A stretch of 64,000 nt of DNA from Flavobacteriales bacterium 33_180_T64 (GTDB lineage Bacteria > Bacteroidota > Bacteroidia > Flavobacteriales > Flavobacteriaceae), in assembly GCA_002162685.1 (NCBI GenBank), contig MAAQ01000012.1:186001-250000 (forward strand), read 5' to 3'. Within the stretch, counting starts at the first letter, position 1. Each line of letters opens with the position of its first letter. Shown piece by piece: positions 33,074 through 44,410 of this stretch. Both the position numbers and the translations under genes were made by a program. A model generated the notes under the pieces. That model was not told the DNA's origin. It ran no database searches and worked only from the letters and a program-made list of their open reading frames with translations.

Positions 33074-34168
33074 CTAAAACCGCCTCCCAAACCATTCTCT
33101 AAATTTATACATCGTTGGAAGCGGATCTTTTAAAAACGACTTAGCTTCTGTATTATTCATTAAAAATGTTTTTTTGAAGATAAATGTAGGTTGACGTTTT
33201 ATTGATTTTAAGACGCCTTTTAATCTCATATAATGAATAGTTTCAAAATCATACTCTGAAATAAAACCATTTAAAGCCAATTGAATTGATAAATGAGGGA
33301 AATTTATGCCAGCACACTCCGAAGCATCTACACTTCCCCAAAAACGTGCATTTATCTCTATAAGCTTGTAATCTTTTGTATTCTCATCATAACGCAAATC
33401 TAAATGCGCCACACCAGACCAATTAAATTTTGACATGATATCCTCAACCACCTTTAGAAGGGTTTCATTCTTTAAAAAATTAAATCCTAACTGTGGCGCA
33501 AAATCATTATGCCCTTTCAAATTTCCTTTTTGAATAGTATGCGTCAACACTTTGCCCTTGAGACATAAAACACTACAATCAACATCATAACCTTCAATAT
33601 ATTCTTGAATAAATAAAGGTCCTTCTATTTGTTTTGGAAAATTAGACAGCGTGTCAATTTTTTTAATACCATCTCCTCCCTTTAAATTTATAGGTTTGAT
33701 AAGAACAGGAAAATTAGCGGCTGAGAAAAACTCATCTTTATTTTTTTCAGAAGTTACATGAAATGATTTAGGATGTGATATATCATTAGTGATAGCAAAA
33801 TCACTAAGTAATTTCTTATCTGTCGCTATTACAAAATCTTTAAATTCCGGTAATGGAATAACCTTTGCTGCTGAATGTATGCTATCAAGATGATTAATAA
33901 AAAAAGCAATTTCTTTTTCAGCAATTGGAATGACTATGGAAATATCATTGGCTTCAATTTCAGAATTAATAACCTTTAACCAATTAGCATCATCACCTCT
34001 TTCGGAAAACTTATAATATGAAGTATACTTAGAATACTTTGTTGCTGTACGCTTCGTGTTCGATAATACAAACAACTTGTAATCTTCTATCTGTGATAAA
34101 CATGTAATCACTGATAAAGCCCAAGTACTGTCGCCATCAGCCACCAAAACGTTACGCCTTGAGCTCAT
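33074..34168 (-). CDS. ATP-grasp domain carboxylate ligase-like protein
   Basis: The 364-residue protein has an N-terminal pre-ATP-grasp domain (RNVLVADGDSTWALSVITCL, then IVIPIAEKEIAFF). The ATP-grasp core follows, with FPVLIKPINLKGGDGIKKI (the ATP-binding lysine strand and glycine loop), LFIQEYIEGYDVDCSVLC and the metal-binding LIEINARFWGS. The class joins a carboxylate to an amine or thiol through an acyl phosphate, as in peptide ligases and CarB-like enzymes. The substrate is unknown, and the neighbours (nitronate monooxygenase-like, subtilisin) give no clear pathway. It has its own TATATTTG box upstream. Confidence 0.8.
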   Translation of the reverse strand: MSSRRNVLVADGDSTWALSVITCLSQIEDYKLFVLSNTKRTATKYSKYTSYYKFSERGDDANWLKVINSEIEANDISIVIPIAEKEIAFFINHLDSIHSAAKVIPLPEFKDFVIATDKKLLSDFAITNDISHPKSFHVTSEKNKDEFFSAANFPVLIKPINLKGGDGIKKIDTLSNFPKQIEGPLFIQEYIEGYDVDCSVLCLKGKVLTHTIQKGNLKGHNDFAPQLGFNFLKNETLLKVVEDIMSKFNWSGVAHLDLRYDENTKDYKLIEINARFWGSVDASECAGINFPHLSIQLALNGFISEYDFETIHYMRLKGVLKSIKRQPTFIFKKTFLMNNTEAKSFLKDPLPTMYKFREWFGRRF

Positions 34169-34204
34169 AAATTTAATCTGAATATTTAATAATTAATAGC
34201 TATT

Positions 34205-34212
34205 CAAATATA
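34205..34212 (-). promoter_or_regulatory. Promoter -10 box of the ATP-grasp gene
   Basis: TATATTTG on the minus strand fits TAnnTTTG, about 37 bases before the ATG. No TTG is visible at the -33 distance. Confidence 0.42.
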
Positions 34213-34217
34213 CTATT

Positions 34218-35165
34218 TTAAAGTATAATGTCATGAGATTGTTTTTGAGCAAACTTGAATTCTAAAATCATATCTTCAACTATCTGAGCAACAGGCTTTA
34301 TATCGTGTATCAAGCCTGCTATTTGTCCAATTTCTAATTCACCATCTTCTAAATCACCTTCAAACATACCGCGTTTTGCTCTAGCTCTACCCAATAAATT
34401 TTTGAGATCTTCTAATGTAGGTGTCTTTTTATATAACTCTTGAATCTCATTAAAGAATTTGTTTTTTATTAACCTAACAGGTGCTAATTCTTTTAATGTT
34501 AATTGAGTATCTCCTTCTTTAGCATCCACAACAACCTTTTTAAAAGCTTGGTGCGCAGACGATTCTTCACTTGCTACAAAACGACTTCCAACTTGTACAG
34601 CATCTGCACCTAAAATCATAACTGCAAGCATAATTTGTCCTGTTGCAATTCCACCAGCTGCAATTAAAGGAATATCTAATTGTTCTTTTACCATTGGGAT
34701 TAATGTCAATGTAGTGGTTTCTTCTCGACCATTATGTCCTCCAGCCTCAAAACCCTCAGCCACAACTGCATCAACTCCAGCATCTTGTGCTTTTAATGCA
34801 AATTTCACACTACTCACCACATGAACAACAGTAATACCTTTATCTTTTAGCCAAGAGGTCCATGTTTTTGGATTTCCTGCAGAAGTAAAAACAATTTTCA
34901 CATCTTCTTCAACAATGATATTCATAATTTCCTCAATATTAGGATATAGCATTGGAACATTAACCCCAAAAGGTTTATTGGTTGCTTTTTTACATTTTTG
35001 GATATGCTCGCGCAGCACATCTGGATACATAGAGCCTGCTCCAATTAAGCCTAGCGCACCTGCATTACTAGCTGCTGAAGCAAGTTTCCATCCACTATTC
35101 CAGATCATTCCTGCTTGAACAATTGGGTATTTAATGTTGAAGAGTTCGGTAATTTTATTTGCCAT
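34218..35165 (-). CDS. FMN-dependent nitronate monooxygenase / FabK-like oxidoreductase
   Basis: The 315-residue TIM-barrel flavoprotein has PIVQAGMIWNSGWKLASAAS near the N-terminus, then GALGLIGAGSM, FGVNVPML, VDAVVAEGFEAGGHNGR (the conserved His region), LIAAGGIATGQIMLAVMILGADAVQVGSRF (phosphate-binding part). The family includes nitronate monooxygenases and the enoyl-ACP reductase FabK; sequence motifs alone do not separate them, but the EGFEAGGHNGR form is used by both. It begins immediately after the stop of the subtilisin gene with no spacer, so the two share a transcript. Confidence 0.82.
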   Translation of the reverse strand: MANKITELFNIKYPIVQAGMIWNSGWKLASAASNAGALGLIGAGSMYPDVLREHIQKCKKATNKPFGVNVPMLYPNIEEIMNIIVEEDVKIVFTSAGNPKTWTSWLKDKGITVVHVVSSVKFALKAQDAGVDAVVAEGFEAGGHNGREETTTLTLIPMVKEQLDIPLIAAGGIATGQIMLAVMILGADAVQVGSRFVASEESSAHQAFKKVVVDAKEGDTQLTLKELAPVRLIKNKFFNEIQELYKKTPTLEDLKNLLGRARAKRGMFEGDLEDGELEIGQIAGLIHDIKPVAQIVEDMILEFKFAQKQSHDIIL

Positions 35166-36773
35166 TTAAGATTTAATAAATTTGAATGTTTTTGATGCTT
35201 CTCCCGATTGAAACGACAAAATATAAACACCAGATGACATCGAAGACACGTCCAACTGACTTGAAGGTTGTATCATATTTTGTTCTAAAATCGTTTTTCC
35301 GAGAATATCATAAATTGTTAATGTTGTATTTTCATTAACTGAAGGAATTTGAATATTTAAAATATTAACAGCTGGATTAGGATATACTTTAAACTCAAAA
35401 AACTCTTCTTCTTGCAAAGACAATCCAATATCTAGGGCTAATTGAAGGTTAGGAATTCCGTATCCTAAAAAATAATCTGGTGTTGTATATTGCGATGCAG
35501 ATTGCCTTACATAATCTTTTATCTCTTCGCTAGTTGCATTTGGTAAGGCTTGCCACAACGAAGCAATCCCTCCTGCCATAATAGGGGAACTAAATGATGT
35601 TCCGTTATTATTAACAATAGTATTTAAATTATCAATTACAAATGCTGCCAATCCTTGAGTTGCAACATCTGGTTTTTGTGTTGGCTGAAATATACTTCCT
35701 TGTGAACTAAATGCTGCATAGTTTCCATCTGCATCTACTGCTGCTATACTTAAAACCCCAGTTCCATCAGCTGGAGCTCCTACACCACTTGCACCAGAAT
35801 TCCCTGCGGAGGACACAACTAAAATTCCTTTTTCATTGGCAATATTTGCACCTCTAGTTATAAAAGTTGTACTTCCATCCAAATCTTCATTTGTATGACT
35901 GTAATTTGTATTTTGATAGTTTTTATAACCTAATGAGCTATTAATAATATGAACACCTAGACTATCAGCACGCTCAGCAGCCTCAACCCAATAGGCTTCT
36001 TCTACTGGTGTTTCGCTAGCGACATCTTCAGTTCTAAATAGATAGTACGACGCATCAGGTGCAGTACCTACAAACTGATCTTGAATAAAACCAGCCATAT
36101 CACTCAACACTTTTGTACCATGATCATTCCCCGTAAAAGCATATACATTATTATTTCGACTAACAAAATCATAGCCATCAAGCAGATCTCCATTATCTCT
36201 TAAACGCTGAAAAGCGCCCATTGTATTTACGTTTGTAAACCCTGCGTCTAGAACAGCTACAACAATACCTTCACCAGTATAATCATCTAAGTGAAGTACA
36301 TTTGCATTGATCATTTCCACTTGGTTTTGGGTATTTCCGTAGTTAAAAGCCACTTGGCTTTCTTCAATTAAAAATTTATCATCGATCTGTTCAACTCTAG
36401 AATTAGAATTTAAACTCTTATCAGCAAATTCAACTGATTCTACAAATGCAAAATCATTAACTAAAGCATTAATATTGTCTATGCTACCACGAACATATAC
36501 TGCATTTAACCATTTTGATTTTGCAAAAACGGTAACACCAGTTTCGGGTACTTTCAACAAAGAGATATAGGTTTCGTTAACAGGAACATCTCGTTCATCT
36601 ATAACAATACCGTGGGTGTTTTTTCTATCTATAGCTTCTTGAGTTAAAATAGAAATTGGATTACTAATTAATGACTCAACATTATCTTTAGCATTAAAGT
36701 ACACCCAAGCATCTTGCTGAGCCATAGCATTATATTGGAATAAGATAACACAAAGGAGTAGGATTTTTTTCAT
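35166..36773 (-). CDS. Secreted subtilisin-family serine peptidase with type IX secretion C-terminal domain
   Basis: This 535-residue protein has a signal peptide (MKKILLLCVILFQYNAMAQQ) and a propeptide to about residue 160. The S8 domain has catalytic D176 (VAVLDAGFT), H218 (NDHGTKV) and S393 (GTSFSSP). The last 75 residues (FKVYPNPAVNILNIQIP; LTIYDILGKTILEQ; LDVSSMSSGVYILSFQSG; KTFKFIKS) form a type A T9SS sorting domain. The protein should be carried across the outer membrane by the type IX system and either anchored to lipopolysaccharide or released. This is strong evidence that the host has T9SS, although no T9SS machinery gene is in the window. Confidence 0.95.
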   Translation of the reverse strand: MKKILLLCVILFQYNAMAQQDAWVYFNAKDNVESLISNPISILTQEAIDRKNTHGIVIDERDVPVNETYISLLKVPETGVTVFAKSKWLNAVYVRGSIDNINALVNDFAFVESVEFADKSLNSNSRVEQIDDKFLIEESQVAFNYGNTQNQVEMINANVLHLDDYTGEGIVVAVLDAGFTNVNTMGAFQRLRDNGDLLDGYDFVSRNNNVYAFTGNDHGTKVLSDMAGFIQDQFVGTAPDASYYLFRTEDVASETPVEEAYWVEAAERADSLGVHIINSSLGYKNYQNTNYSHTNEDLDGSTTFITRGANIANEKGILVVSSAGNSGASGVGAPADGTGVLSIAAVDADGNYAAFSSQGSIFQPTQKPDVATQGLAAFVIDNLNTIVNNNGTSFSSPIMAGGIASLWQALPNATSEEIKDYVRQSASQYTTPDYFLGYGIPNLQLALDIGLSLQEEEFFEFKVYPNPAVNILNIQIPSVNENTTLTIYDILGKTILEQNMIQPSSQLDVSSMSSGVYILSFQSGEASKTFKFIKS

Positions 36774-36844
36774 AGCAATACATATTACAGTTTAAAAGCT
36801 TAGTCGTTTTTAAACATGAATAATTAAGATTTCTTTATTGCAAT

Positions 36845-38032
36845 TTAAGAAATTACTCCCGAACCTACTAATTCGTCATCTAAGTACCATGCAACGAATT
36901 GACCTTCTGTTATGGCGGATTGCGGATTTTCGAACTCTACAAAAAGGCCGTCATCAACTTTATAAAGTATTGCATTTTCAAGAGCTTGACGGTATCTAAT
37001 TCGCGCTTTCACCTGCATAGATTGATCTATATTTAAAATTAAATCTTCTCGAATCCAATGCAATTCATCATTAGTTACAAACAATGCTCTTTTATACAAT
37101 CCAGGATGCTGTTTACCTTGACCTGTATAAATAACATTATCATCAACATCAGTATCTATAACAAATAAAGGTTCAACTGTTCCTCCAACGGCCAGCCCTT
37201 TACGTTGTCCTTTAGTAAAGTAATGTGCACCTTGATGTTTTCCTACTACAATTCCATCTTGTACAGAATACACATTTTTCTTTGCTAAAAACTGAAGTTC
37301 TTCTTCTTTTGTATTGAAATTTGGAGTTTCAACATTATAGCATTCATTTCCCTTAGGAATCTCAACAATAACACCTTCTTTAGGCTTTAATTTTTGCTGA
37401 AGAAACTCTGGCAATCTTACTTTTCCTATAAAACAAAGGCCTTGCGAATCTTTTTTATCTGCTGTCACCAAATCTAATTTGGTCGCAATTTCGCGTACTT
37501 CTGGCTTTGTTAATTCGCCTATTGGGAATAAGGCTTTTGATAATTGCTTTTGAGATAATTGGCATAAAAAATAAGATTGATCTTTATTTGTATCAACACC
37601 AGCTAATAATTGATAAACGTGTTCGCCTTCTTTTTCTATTGTTCCTTTTCTGCAGTAATGACCTGTAGCTACATAATCTGCACCAAGATCAAGAGCTATT
37701 TTCATAAAGACATCAAACTTAATTTCTCTATTACAAAGCACATCTGGATTTGGCGTTCTTCCTTTTTGATATTCGTCAAACATATAATCTACAATACGCT
37801 CTTTGTATTGCTCGCTTAAATCTATCGTTTGAAATGGAATACCTAATTTATCTGCAACAATCATTGCATCGTTGCTATCATCTAACCAAGGACATTCATC
37901 TGAGATGGTTACAGAATCATCGTGCCAGTTTTTCATAAACAAACCAATAACTTCATAGCCTTGCTCTTTTAATAAATAAGCAGCAACGCTAGAATCTACA
38001 CCTCCCGAAAGTCCAACAATAACTCTTTTCAT
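36845..38032 (-). CDS. mnmA: tRNA-specific 2-thiouridylase MnmA
   Basis: The 395-residue enzyme has the PP-loop GLSGGVDSS (7-15), the catalytic cysteine pair C100 ([11 protein letters not shown]) and C200 ([10 protein letters not shown]), and the C-terminal beta domains that grip the tRNA. It inserts sulfur at C2 of U34 in tRNA Lys, Glu and Gln. The region 210-245 ([17 protein letters not shown]) is an insertion found in Bacteroidota MnmA. The ATG lies only four bases after a TAATTTTG box, which suggests a leaderless or almost leaderless mRNA. It is separated from the upstream YwqK-type gene by a terminator. Confidence 0.96.
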   Translation of the reverse strand: MKRVIVGLSGGVDSSVAAYLLKEQGYEVIGLFMKNWHDDSVTISDECPWLDDSNDAMIVADKLGIPFQTIDLSEQYKERIVDYMFDEYQKGRTPNPDVLCNREIKFDVFMKIALDLGADYVATGHYCRKGTIEKEGEHVYQLLAGVDTNKDQSYFLCQLSQKQLSKALFPIGELTKPEVREIATKLDLVTADKKDSQGLCFIGKVRLPEFLQQKLKPKEGVIVEIPKGNECYNVETPNFNTKEEELQFLAKKNVYSVQDGIVVGKHQGAHYFTKGQRKGLAVGGTVEPLFVIDTDVDDNVIYTGQGKQHPGLYKRALFVTNDELHWIREDLILNIDQSMQVKARIRYRQALENAILYKVDDGLFVEFENPQSAITEGQFVAWYLDDELVGSGVIS

Positions 38033-38036
38033 TTTG

Positions 38037-38044
38037 CAAAATTA
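38037..38044 (-). promoter_or_regulatory. Possible -10 box directly before mnmA
   Basis: TAATTTTG on the minus strand fits TAnnTTTG but ends four bases before the ATG. No TTG at the -33 distance. If used, the transcript would start at or next to the AUG. Confidence 0.38.
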
Positions 38045-38053
38045 AGAAATAAA

Positions 38054-38080
38054 AATAGCAACATAATAATTGTTGCTATT
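38054..38080 (-). terminator. Intrinsic terminator of the MORN-variant gene
   Basis: AATAGCAACA (38054-38063) pairs with TGTTGCTATT (38071-38080) around a seven-base loop. On the minus strand a T run follows. It lies 31 bases after the stop of the gene at 38111. Confidence 0.82.
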
Positions 38081-38110
38081 GTAATTACTTATATTATGTA
38101 TTGACTTAAA

Positions 38111-38809
38111 CTATTGTTTCTTGGGGTTTTTGCTTCTTTTGGTATGGTCTGTCTTTTTTACAAGTTTTCCGCCTGTATAATATTTCCATATTCCATGTTT
38201 TAAACCACTTCTGTAAACTCCTTCTGCTTTAATATTCCCATTAGCATCATAATACTTAGACAGTCCATTAAGCTCATCATTTTTGTATTGAAATACTTTT
38301 AAAATTTTTCCATTTTCAGTATACCAAATAGATGCTCCTTCTAACTTTCCATTTATATAATTAGCTTTTTCAGCCGCTTTTCCATTAGGATAAAACACTA
38401 ACTTTTCACCATCTAACTTACCTTTATCATTATAATATTCTGTAGACATGACAGCATTGCTCTTATTGTGATAATAGACCCACTTGCCAATATGCAGTTT
38501 TCCATTCATTTGCCCTTCACTAATAAGTTTTCCTTTTGAGGATAAAAATTTCACCTCTGCTTTCGTATTAAGTTCATTGAATACTTTTGTCGCACTCAGC
38601 ACGCTTTTGCCTCTATTAAGTACATAAAATTTAAACTCACCTATTTCTTTACCATGAGTAAACTGTCCTTGGTAACGTAACTCTTTAGTTTTATCGAAGT
38701 ATTTTCTCCAAGTACCATGTCGTTTTCCTTCGGCATCAAATTGATTGAAGGTTTGAGCATAAAAAGATGTAGTTAGGGTTAAAAAGAGTATCGTAGCTAT
38801 TATTTTCAT
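38111..38809 (-). CDS. Exported MORN-variant (YwqK-like) repeat protein
   Basis: The 232-residue protein has a signal peptide (MKIIATILFLTLTTSFYAQT) and then about seven repeats of the MORN-variant type found in YwqK family antitoxin-like proteins. Examples are FDAEGKRHGTWRKYFD, RYQGQFTHGKEIGEFKFY, YNDKGKLDGEKLVFYPNGK, INGKLEGASIWYTENGK and YRSGLKHGIWKYYTGGK. The unit is G-x2-hydrophobic-x-GxWxxYxxxG. The protein is periplasmic or surface-located. The YwqK name does not make it a toxin-antitoxin member: it has no partner gene here. Function unknown. Confidence 0.8.
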   Translation of the reverse strand: MKIIATILFLTLTTSFYAQTFNQFDAEGKRHGTWRKYFDKTKELRYQGQFTHGKEIGEFKFYVLNRGKSVLSATKVFNELNTKAEVKFLSSKGKLISEGQMNGKLHIGKWVYYHNKSNAVMSTEYYNDKGKLDGEKLVFYPNGKAAEKANYINGKLEGASIWYTENGKILKVFQYKNDELNGLSKYYDANGNIKAEGVYRSGLKHGIWKYYTGGKLVKKTDHTKRSKNPKKQ

Positions 38810-38889
38810 TTTAATATAAAATTTAAATTATGCTTGATTAGATAACAAACACAGTTATAACGTTAGTAATTTCAAAATGTTATCTTACA

Positions 38890-38922
38890 AAAAAGCTGCC
38901 AAATTAATAGTGACAGCTTTTT
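38890..38922 (-). terminator. Intrinsic terminator of the yidC transcript
   Basis: AAAAAGCTG (38890-38898) pairs with CAGCTTTTT (38914-38922); on the minus strand a run of T follows the stem. It lies 25 bases after the yidC stop. Confidence 0.85.
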
Positions 38923-38946
38923 ATAGTATTCATTAAAAATAATTAT

Positions 38947-40857
38947 TTATTTTTTTCTTCGCTGTTGTGTTTGCTTTTGCTGCTCAGCTTGCTCCATCAT
39001 ATTAGCCATTTTTTTCTGAAATTTATTCTGCTTTTTAGGTTTTGTTTTATTCACCTGTATTTGTGCATGAATTTTATCTTCATCTAATATGTAGTTTTTA
39101 ATCACTAACATAATACCAATACTAATTAAGTTTGAAATAAAGTAATACAAACTTAAACCTGATGCATATTGGTTAAAGAATACCAACATTAATATTGGAG
39201 AGAAATAAATCATATACTTCATCATCTTACCCATATCTGGCATCCCCTCTTGAGTTGGTTGTGAAGCCATTTGTTGACCTGTAGTCATTTTCATATAAAA
39301 GAAAATGGCAATGGCTGCTAAAATTGGAAATAAACTCACATGGTCTCCATAAAATGGTATGGTAAAAGGTAACTCTGCAACGACATCATAAGATGACAAA
39401 TCATCTGCCCAAAGGAAACTTTTTTGACGTAAGGCAAATGCTGTTGGGAAAAACATAAATAAGGCATAAAATACTGGCAATTGAATTAAACCAGGTAAAC
39501 ATCCTGCTAAAGGGCTTGCGCCTGCCTTATTTTGAAGTGCCATTGTTTCTTGCTGCGCCTTCATTTTATTGTCTTTATGCTTTTCTCTAATTGCATCTAA
39601 TTCGGGCTTTAACACCTTCATTTTAGCTTGAGATAAAAATTGCTTATACTGCACAAATGACATTAATAGCTTAATCAAAACGGTCATTACAATAATAGCA
39701 ATACCATAAGGTAAAAAGCCACTCAAGAAACTAAATAGCGGAATAAATAAATGTTTATTTATCCATCCAAAAATCCCCCAACCAAATGGAATACTTTCTT
39801 CTAAATTATGATCATATTGCTTTAGAACCTTACTATCTGTAGGACCGAAGTAAAATTTAAAATTATTATCTGCTTCACCATTTGTAAACGTTAATGGCAA
39901 TTTAGAAGCATATGCTTTTGTGAATATTGTATCAATTTCTTCATCTAGAACCAATGTTTCAGAAGAAATAGTAGCCTTTTTTAAAGATTGATCTGCAACA
40001 AGAATTGTACTAAAAAAGTGTTGTCTATAAGATAACCAACGTACATCTTCAATGAGTTCTTCATCTTCTCCTGCTTGTGCTAGTTTACTTATTTTATCAC
40101 CTTCATGCATGTAAGTTAATCGTGTATAACGATTTTCATAAGTGATACTTTGATCATGACGGTACGTCTTAAGTTTCCAATCTAAATTAATTTCTTGAGA
40201 ACTATTAACGACTGTATTCAATCCTTGAGAGCGAATTGAAAAATCGACCATATAGTCATCTGGTTTTAACTCATAACGGTATTCTAAATACTGAGTCTCA
40301 GATGCTTTAAATTTCATCGAAACAACTGTATTATCACCATTTTTAGTTACAGAAGGTTGAAAATACTGATCCTTAGTATTAAGGATTCTATTATCAGATG
40401 TTGGGAAATTAATATTGAAGGATTCATTTCCGTTTTGAATTAAAGCAATAGGAATAGAATCGTGATTTACAAATTCTTTTAATATCACTTCGGAAAGAAA
40501 ACCACCTTTATTACTAAATTTTAAATCTAATACGTTTGTTTGTACAGTAGTGAAATCATCTGTTGCCGAAGGCAATGTTGCAGCATAGGCAAAAGCACCT
40601 AATTTATTTTTCAAATCTGCTAATCGTGTAGAATCTCCTGGTTTTACAGTTGAATAGTCTTCGGCAGTTGATACTTTAGTGTTTTCTGAAGTTTTATTGC
40701 TAGCTATTTTCTCAGCTTCTACTTGTTCTTGCTTTGCTTTTTCCTGTTCAGCGAGTTCTTCAGGAGTGGGTTGATTTTTCCACATCATGAACAGCAATAT
40801 TCCAAAGATAAGAATGAATCCTATAATAGATTTTAAGTCAAATTTTTTTTCTTCCAT
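38947..40857 (-). CDS. yidC: Membrane protein insertase YidC/Oxa1
   Basis: The 636-residue protein has an N-terminal membrane helix (IIGFILIFGILLFMMW), a large periplasmic beta domain (about 80-355), and the five-helix insertase core from about 370. The core has KLLMSFVQYKQFLSQAKMK, KAGASPLAGCLPGLIQLPVF and FNQYASGLSLYYFISNLISI. The cytoplasmic tail is rich in Lys and Gln (KTKPKKQNKFQKKMANMM ... QQRRKK), which fits ribosome binding. It inserts inner-membrane proteins with or without SecYEG. It follows pyrG by 91 bases on the same strand and is probably co-transcribed with it. Confidence 0.97.
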   Translation of the reverse strand: MEEKKFDLKSIIGFILIFGILLFMMWKNQPTPEELAEQEKAKQEQVEAEKIASNKTSENTKVSTAEDYSTVKPGDSTRLADLKNKLGAFAYAATLPSATDDFTTVQTNVLDLKFSNKGGFLSEVILKEFVNHDSIPIALIQNGNESFNINFPTSDNRILNTKDQYFQPSVTKNGDNTVVSMKFKASETQYLEYRYELKPDDYMVDFSIRSQGLNTVVNSSQEINLDWKLKTYRHDQSITYENRYTRLTYMHEGDKISKLAQAGEDEELIEDVRWLSYRQHFFSTILVADQSLKKATISSETLVLDEEIDTIFTKAYASKLPLTFTNGEADNNFKFYFGPTDSKVLKQYDHNLEESIPFGWGIFGWINKHLFIPLFSFLSGFLPYGIAIIVMTVLIKLLMSFVQYKQFLSQAKMKVLKPELDAIREKHKDNKMKAQQETMALQNKAGASPLAGCLPGLIQLPVFYALFMFFPTAFALRQKSFLWADDLSSYDVVAELPFTIPFYGDHVSLFPILAAIAIFFYMKMTTGQQMASQPTQEGMPDMGKMMKYMIYFSPILMLVFFNQYASGLSLYYFISNLISIGIMLVIKNYILDEDKIHAQIQVNKTKPKKQNKFQKKMANMMEQAEQQKQTQQRRKK

Positions 40858-40948
40858 GTTATATTTAGTTTCTCCAATTGGTTAAGGAGCGATAGCTCGA
40901 GGTTATCAAAAAGCTATCCAATATTAGTTTTATGCCATACTGACACTA

Positions 40949-42571
<1,623 letters not shown>

Positions 42572-42582
42572 TTAAACGCAGG

Positions 42583-42590
42583 CAAATTTA
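42583..42590 (-). promoter_or_regulatory. Promoter -10 box of pyrG-yidC
   Basis: TAAATTTG on the minus strand fits TAnnTTTG and would give a leader of about 14 bases. No TTG is visible at the usual -33 distance. Confidence 0.48.
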
Positions 42591-42726
42591 GGGATTTTGA
42601 ATGAAAGTTTTCAGATTATCCAACAATAGTTTCAACAAATAGCACATTGATTTTTAACATGTTATATTTTTTTTCATTAACTTTAATGCAATTGCATTGA
42701 GATCTTCGACGTAAAACCTCAATATT

Positions 42727-43569
42727 ATGAAAAATTTAGTCCTTTCATTTTTATCACTAACTATTCTATTAACACTCTCATGTCAACCTAATTTAACTGG
42801 TGTTGGGGAAAAGACTTACAGTCAGCAATTAGATAAAATTATGGTTGAACAATTGGGTATAAACGACTCTGTAGATATCGTATCTCCCACTGCTTTTGAA
42901 GTAAGAAGAAACCTGACAAATAATGGTAATGCAGATGTTAATACTGCTTATGTTATTCGTGAACGAATTCAACCTATGGTTTTTAAAGCCATTGTTGGCA
43001 ACTATGGTTTTGATACGATACCAAATGCAATTATTTATGAAGAAACGATTAGTGGTCCACAATTAACGACTTCACAACTTGACTCTATTATTTTTGGTCC
43101 TATTGGCCCTTTAACTTGTGGTATGTATAAAGAAACCATTTCAATTGACACGCTAAATACCGTTAGTGAATCTAACGAATTTGACAATGAATCTATTCAT
43201 TATTTCTTTGTGCCAAGTACTCAAAATTTTGGCTTAACTAAAAACGAACTACTAACTGGAGTACCTCACAGTGATGGTTCTATTACCACAACTACGTTTA
43301 CAATTACAGCTGGAACAAATTTTTCTGTAGATTATGCTCATTTCTCTTATGTTGCAACCGAAGGCTCTACAGCAGTCACTTTCCCTCCTCCTCCTGTTAC
43401 TATTGCTGCGGGAGCGTCTTTAACTATTCGCATGGAAATTAAAGTTATTGAGCACACCTTTTCATCTGGTTTTGAATCTAGCATCAATGGAAAAGTTACA
43501 GCTATTTCAGAAGATGGATGTATCATTAAACAAGAAAGTGCTAAAATATATGTTGAGCATAAAAACTAA
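42727..43569 (+). CDS. Lipoprotein with CARDB-like segment, function unknown
   Basis: The 280-residue protein has a lipoprotein signal MKNLVLSFLSLTILLTLSC (Cys at 19). The body looks beta-rich. The segment ETISIDTLNTVSESNEFDN (about 135-153) resembles the end of a CARDB domain, an adhesion-type fold of cell-surface proteins. A Pro run (TFPPPPVTIAAG) precedes a last beta segment. It is transcribed alone, divergent from pyrG and convergent with the DUF3820 gene. I do not know a function; a surface-exposed structural or binding role is inferred. Confidence 0.6.
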   Translation: MKNLVLSFLSLTILLTLSCQPNLTGVGEKTYSQQLDKIMVEQLGINDSVDIVSPTAFEVRRNLTNNGNADVNTAYVIRERIQPMVFKAIVGNYGFDTIPNAIIYEETISGPQLTTSQLDSIIFGPIGPLTCGMYKETISIDTLNTVSESNEFDNESIHYFFVPSTQNFGLTKNELLTGVPHSDGSITTTTFTITAGTNFSVDYAHFSYVATEGSTAVTFPPPPVTIAAGASLTIRMEIKVIEHTFSSGFESSINGKVTAISEDGCIIKQESAKIYVEHKN

Positions 43570-43635
43570 GCTATTAACATTTTCTATGGCAACCTTCAGT
43601 TTTATACTAATTTAGATTTTAAAGTACAGATGGCA

Positions 43636-43866
43636 TCATTTAGGGTACCTTCTTTTTATATCTCTTATTAAATATTCCAAGCCATTTAATTTTAACTCAT
43701 ATACCTGAGTCAACATATCTCCTAGCGCTCCTTTTGGAAACCCTTTATTATGATACCAAACAATATAATACTCTGGTAGGTCTATTAAATAGCGTCCTTC
43801 ATATTTACCAAATGGCATCTTGGTATGCGCAAGTTTAATTAGAAAATTTTTATCTGGTTGAAGCAT
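43636..43866 (-). CDS. DUF3820 family small protein
   Basis: I choose the ATG at 43866 (76 residues), because it follows the stop of the upstream gene by one base; the frame is open 13 codons further but would overlap that gene. Landmarks are MPFGKYEGRYLIDLPEYYIVW and WYHNKGFPKGALGDML. These match DUF3820, whose FGKYKG...LP..Y..W pattern is also found in C-terminal domains of some exonucleases, including the one at 59605 in this window. Family role unknown; the link to the exonuclease suggests nucleic acid contact. Last gene of the LysM-OsmC-DUF922-DUF3820 run. Confidence 0.82.
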   Translation of the reverse strand: MLQPDKNFLIKLAHTKMPFGKYEGRYLIDLPEYYIVWYHNKGFPKGALGDMLTQVYELKLNGLEYLIRDIKRRYPK

Positions 43867-43867
43867 T

Positions 43868-44410
43868 TTATTTTGATCCAAAAGCACTATATTTTTTAAG
43901 CTCACCTTTTATAAATTCAGACCAAATAGCTTGCTTTTCAACATGTATAGAATTTTGACTTTCTACATCATAAGCATGTTGCATTTTAGCAAGGTTTTCA
44001 TTTGCCTGCTGATGTAAATGTCTTAAATTTTCTTTAATACTCTGAGATACTTTTAACTTTGAAATACCATAACGTAATTGTCTAACATGAAGTTCGGTTA
44101 TATCAAAATGAAGTTGTTCGTGAGCTAAAATATGAGCATCACCTTTAGCTTTGATATACCAAGACTTTTCAGGATAAAAATGCGCTGTAGCATTAGCGTT
44201 AAAACTCATAAATATATCATTACTTTGTTTTACTGAAAACGAAAATGTAATCCCTGAGGCTGTTACTGCAACTGCATCCGAATTTTGTTCTACAGCACCT
44301 TTAAAGTCTGTCCATCTAAGTTTCTTAGATTCATTCCATGTAATAGTTACCTCGTCTTTAGAAGCTGTATTGAAAAGACATAAAACAATAATTAAAAATC
44401 GTAATAACAT
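43868..44410 (-). CDS. DUF922-like predicted secreted zinc protease
   Basis: The 180-residue protein has a signal peptide (MLLRFLIIVLCLFNTASKDE) and a compact domain with the zinc motif HEQLH (97-101), preceded by AKGDAHILA and followed by FDITELHVRQLR. DUF922 proteins are predicted extracytoplasmic Zn-dependent proteases with an HExxH motif. Its start overlaps the stop of the OsmC-like gene by one base, so translation is coupled. No substrate is known. Confidence 0.72.
   Translation of the reverse strand: MLLRFLIIVLCLFNTASKDEVTITWNESKKLRWTDFKGAVEQNSDAVAVTASGITFSFSVKQSNDIFMSFNANATAHFYPEKSWYIKAKGDAHILAHEQLHFDITELHVRQLRYGISKLKVSQSIKENLRHLHQQANENLAKMQHAYDVESQNSIHVEKQAIWSEFIKGELKKYSAFGSK

Noticed and set aside
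38111-38809. YwqK-like protein as part of a toxin-antitoxin pair
   Set aside because: No partner gene is adjacent, and the protein has a signal peptide, so it cannot act as a classical antitoxin.
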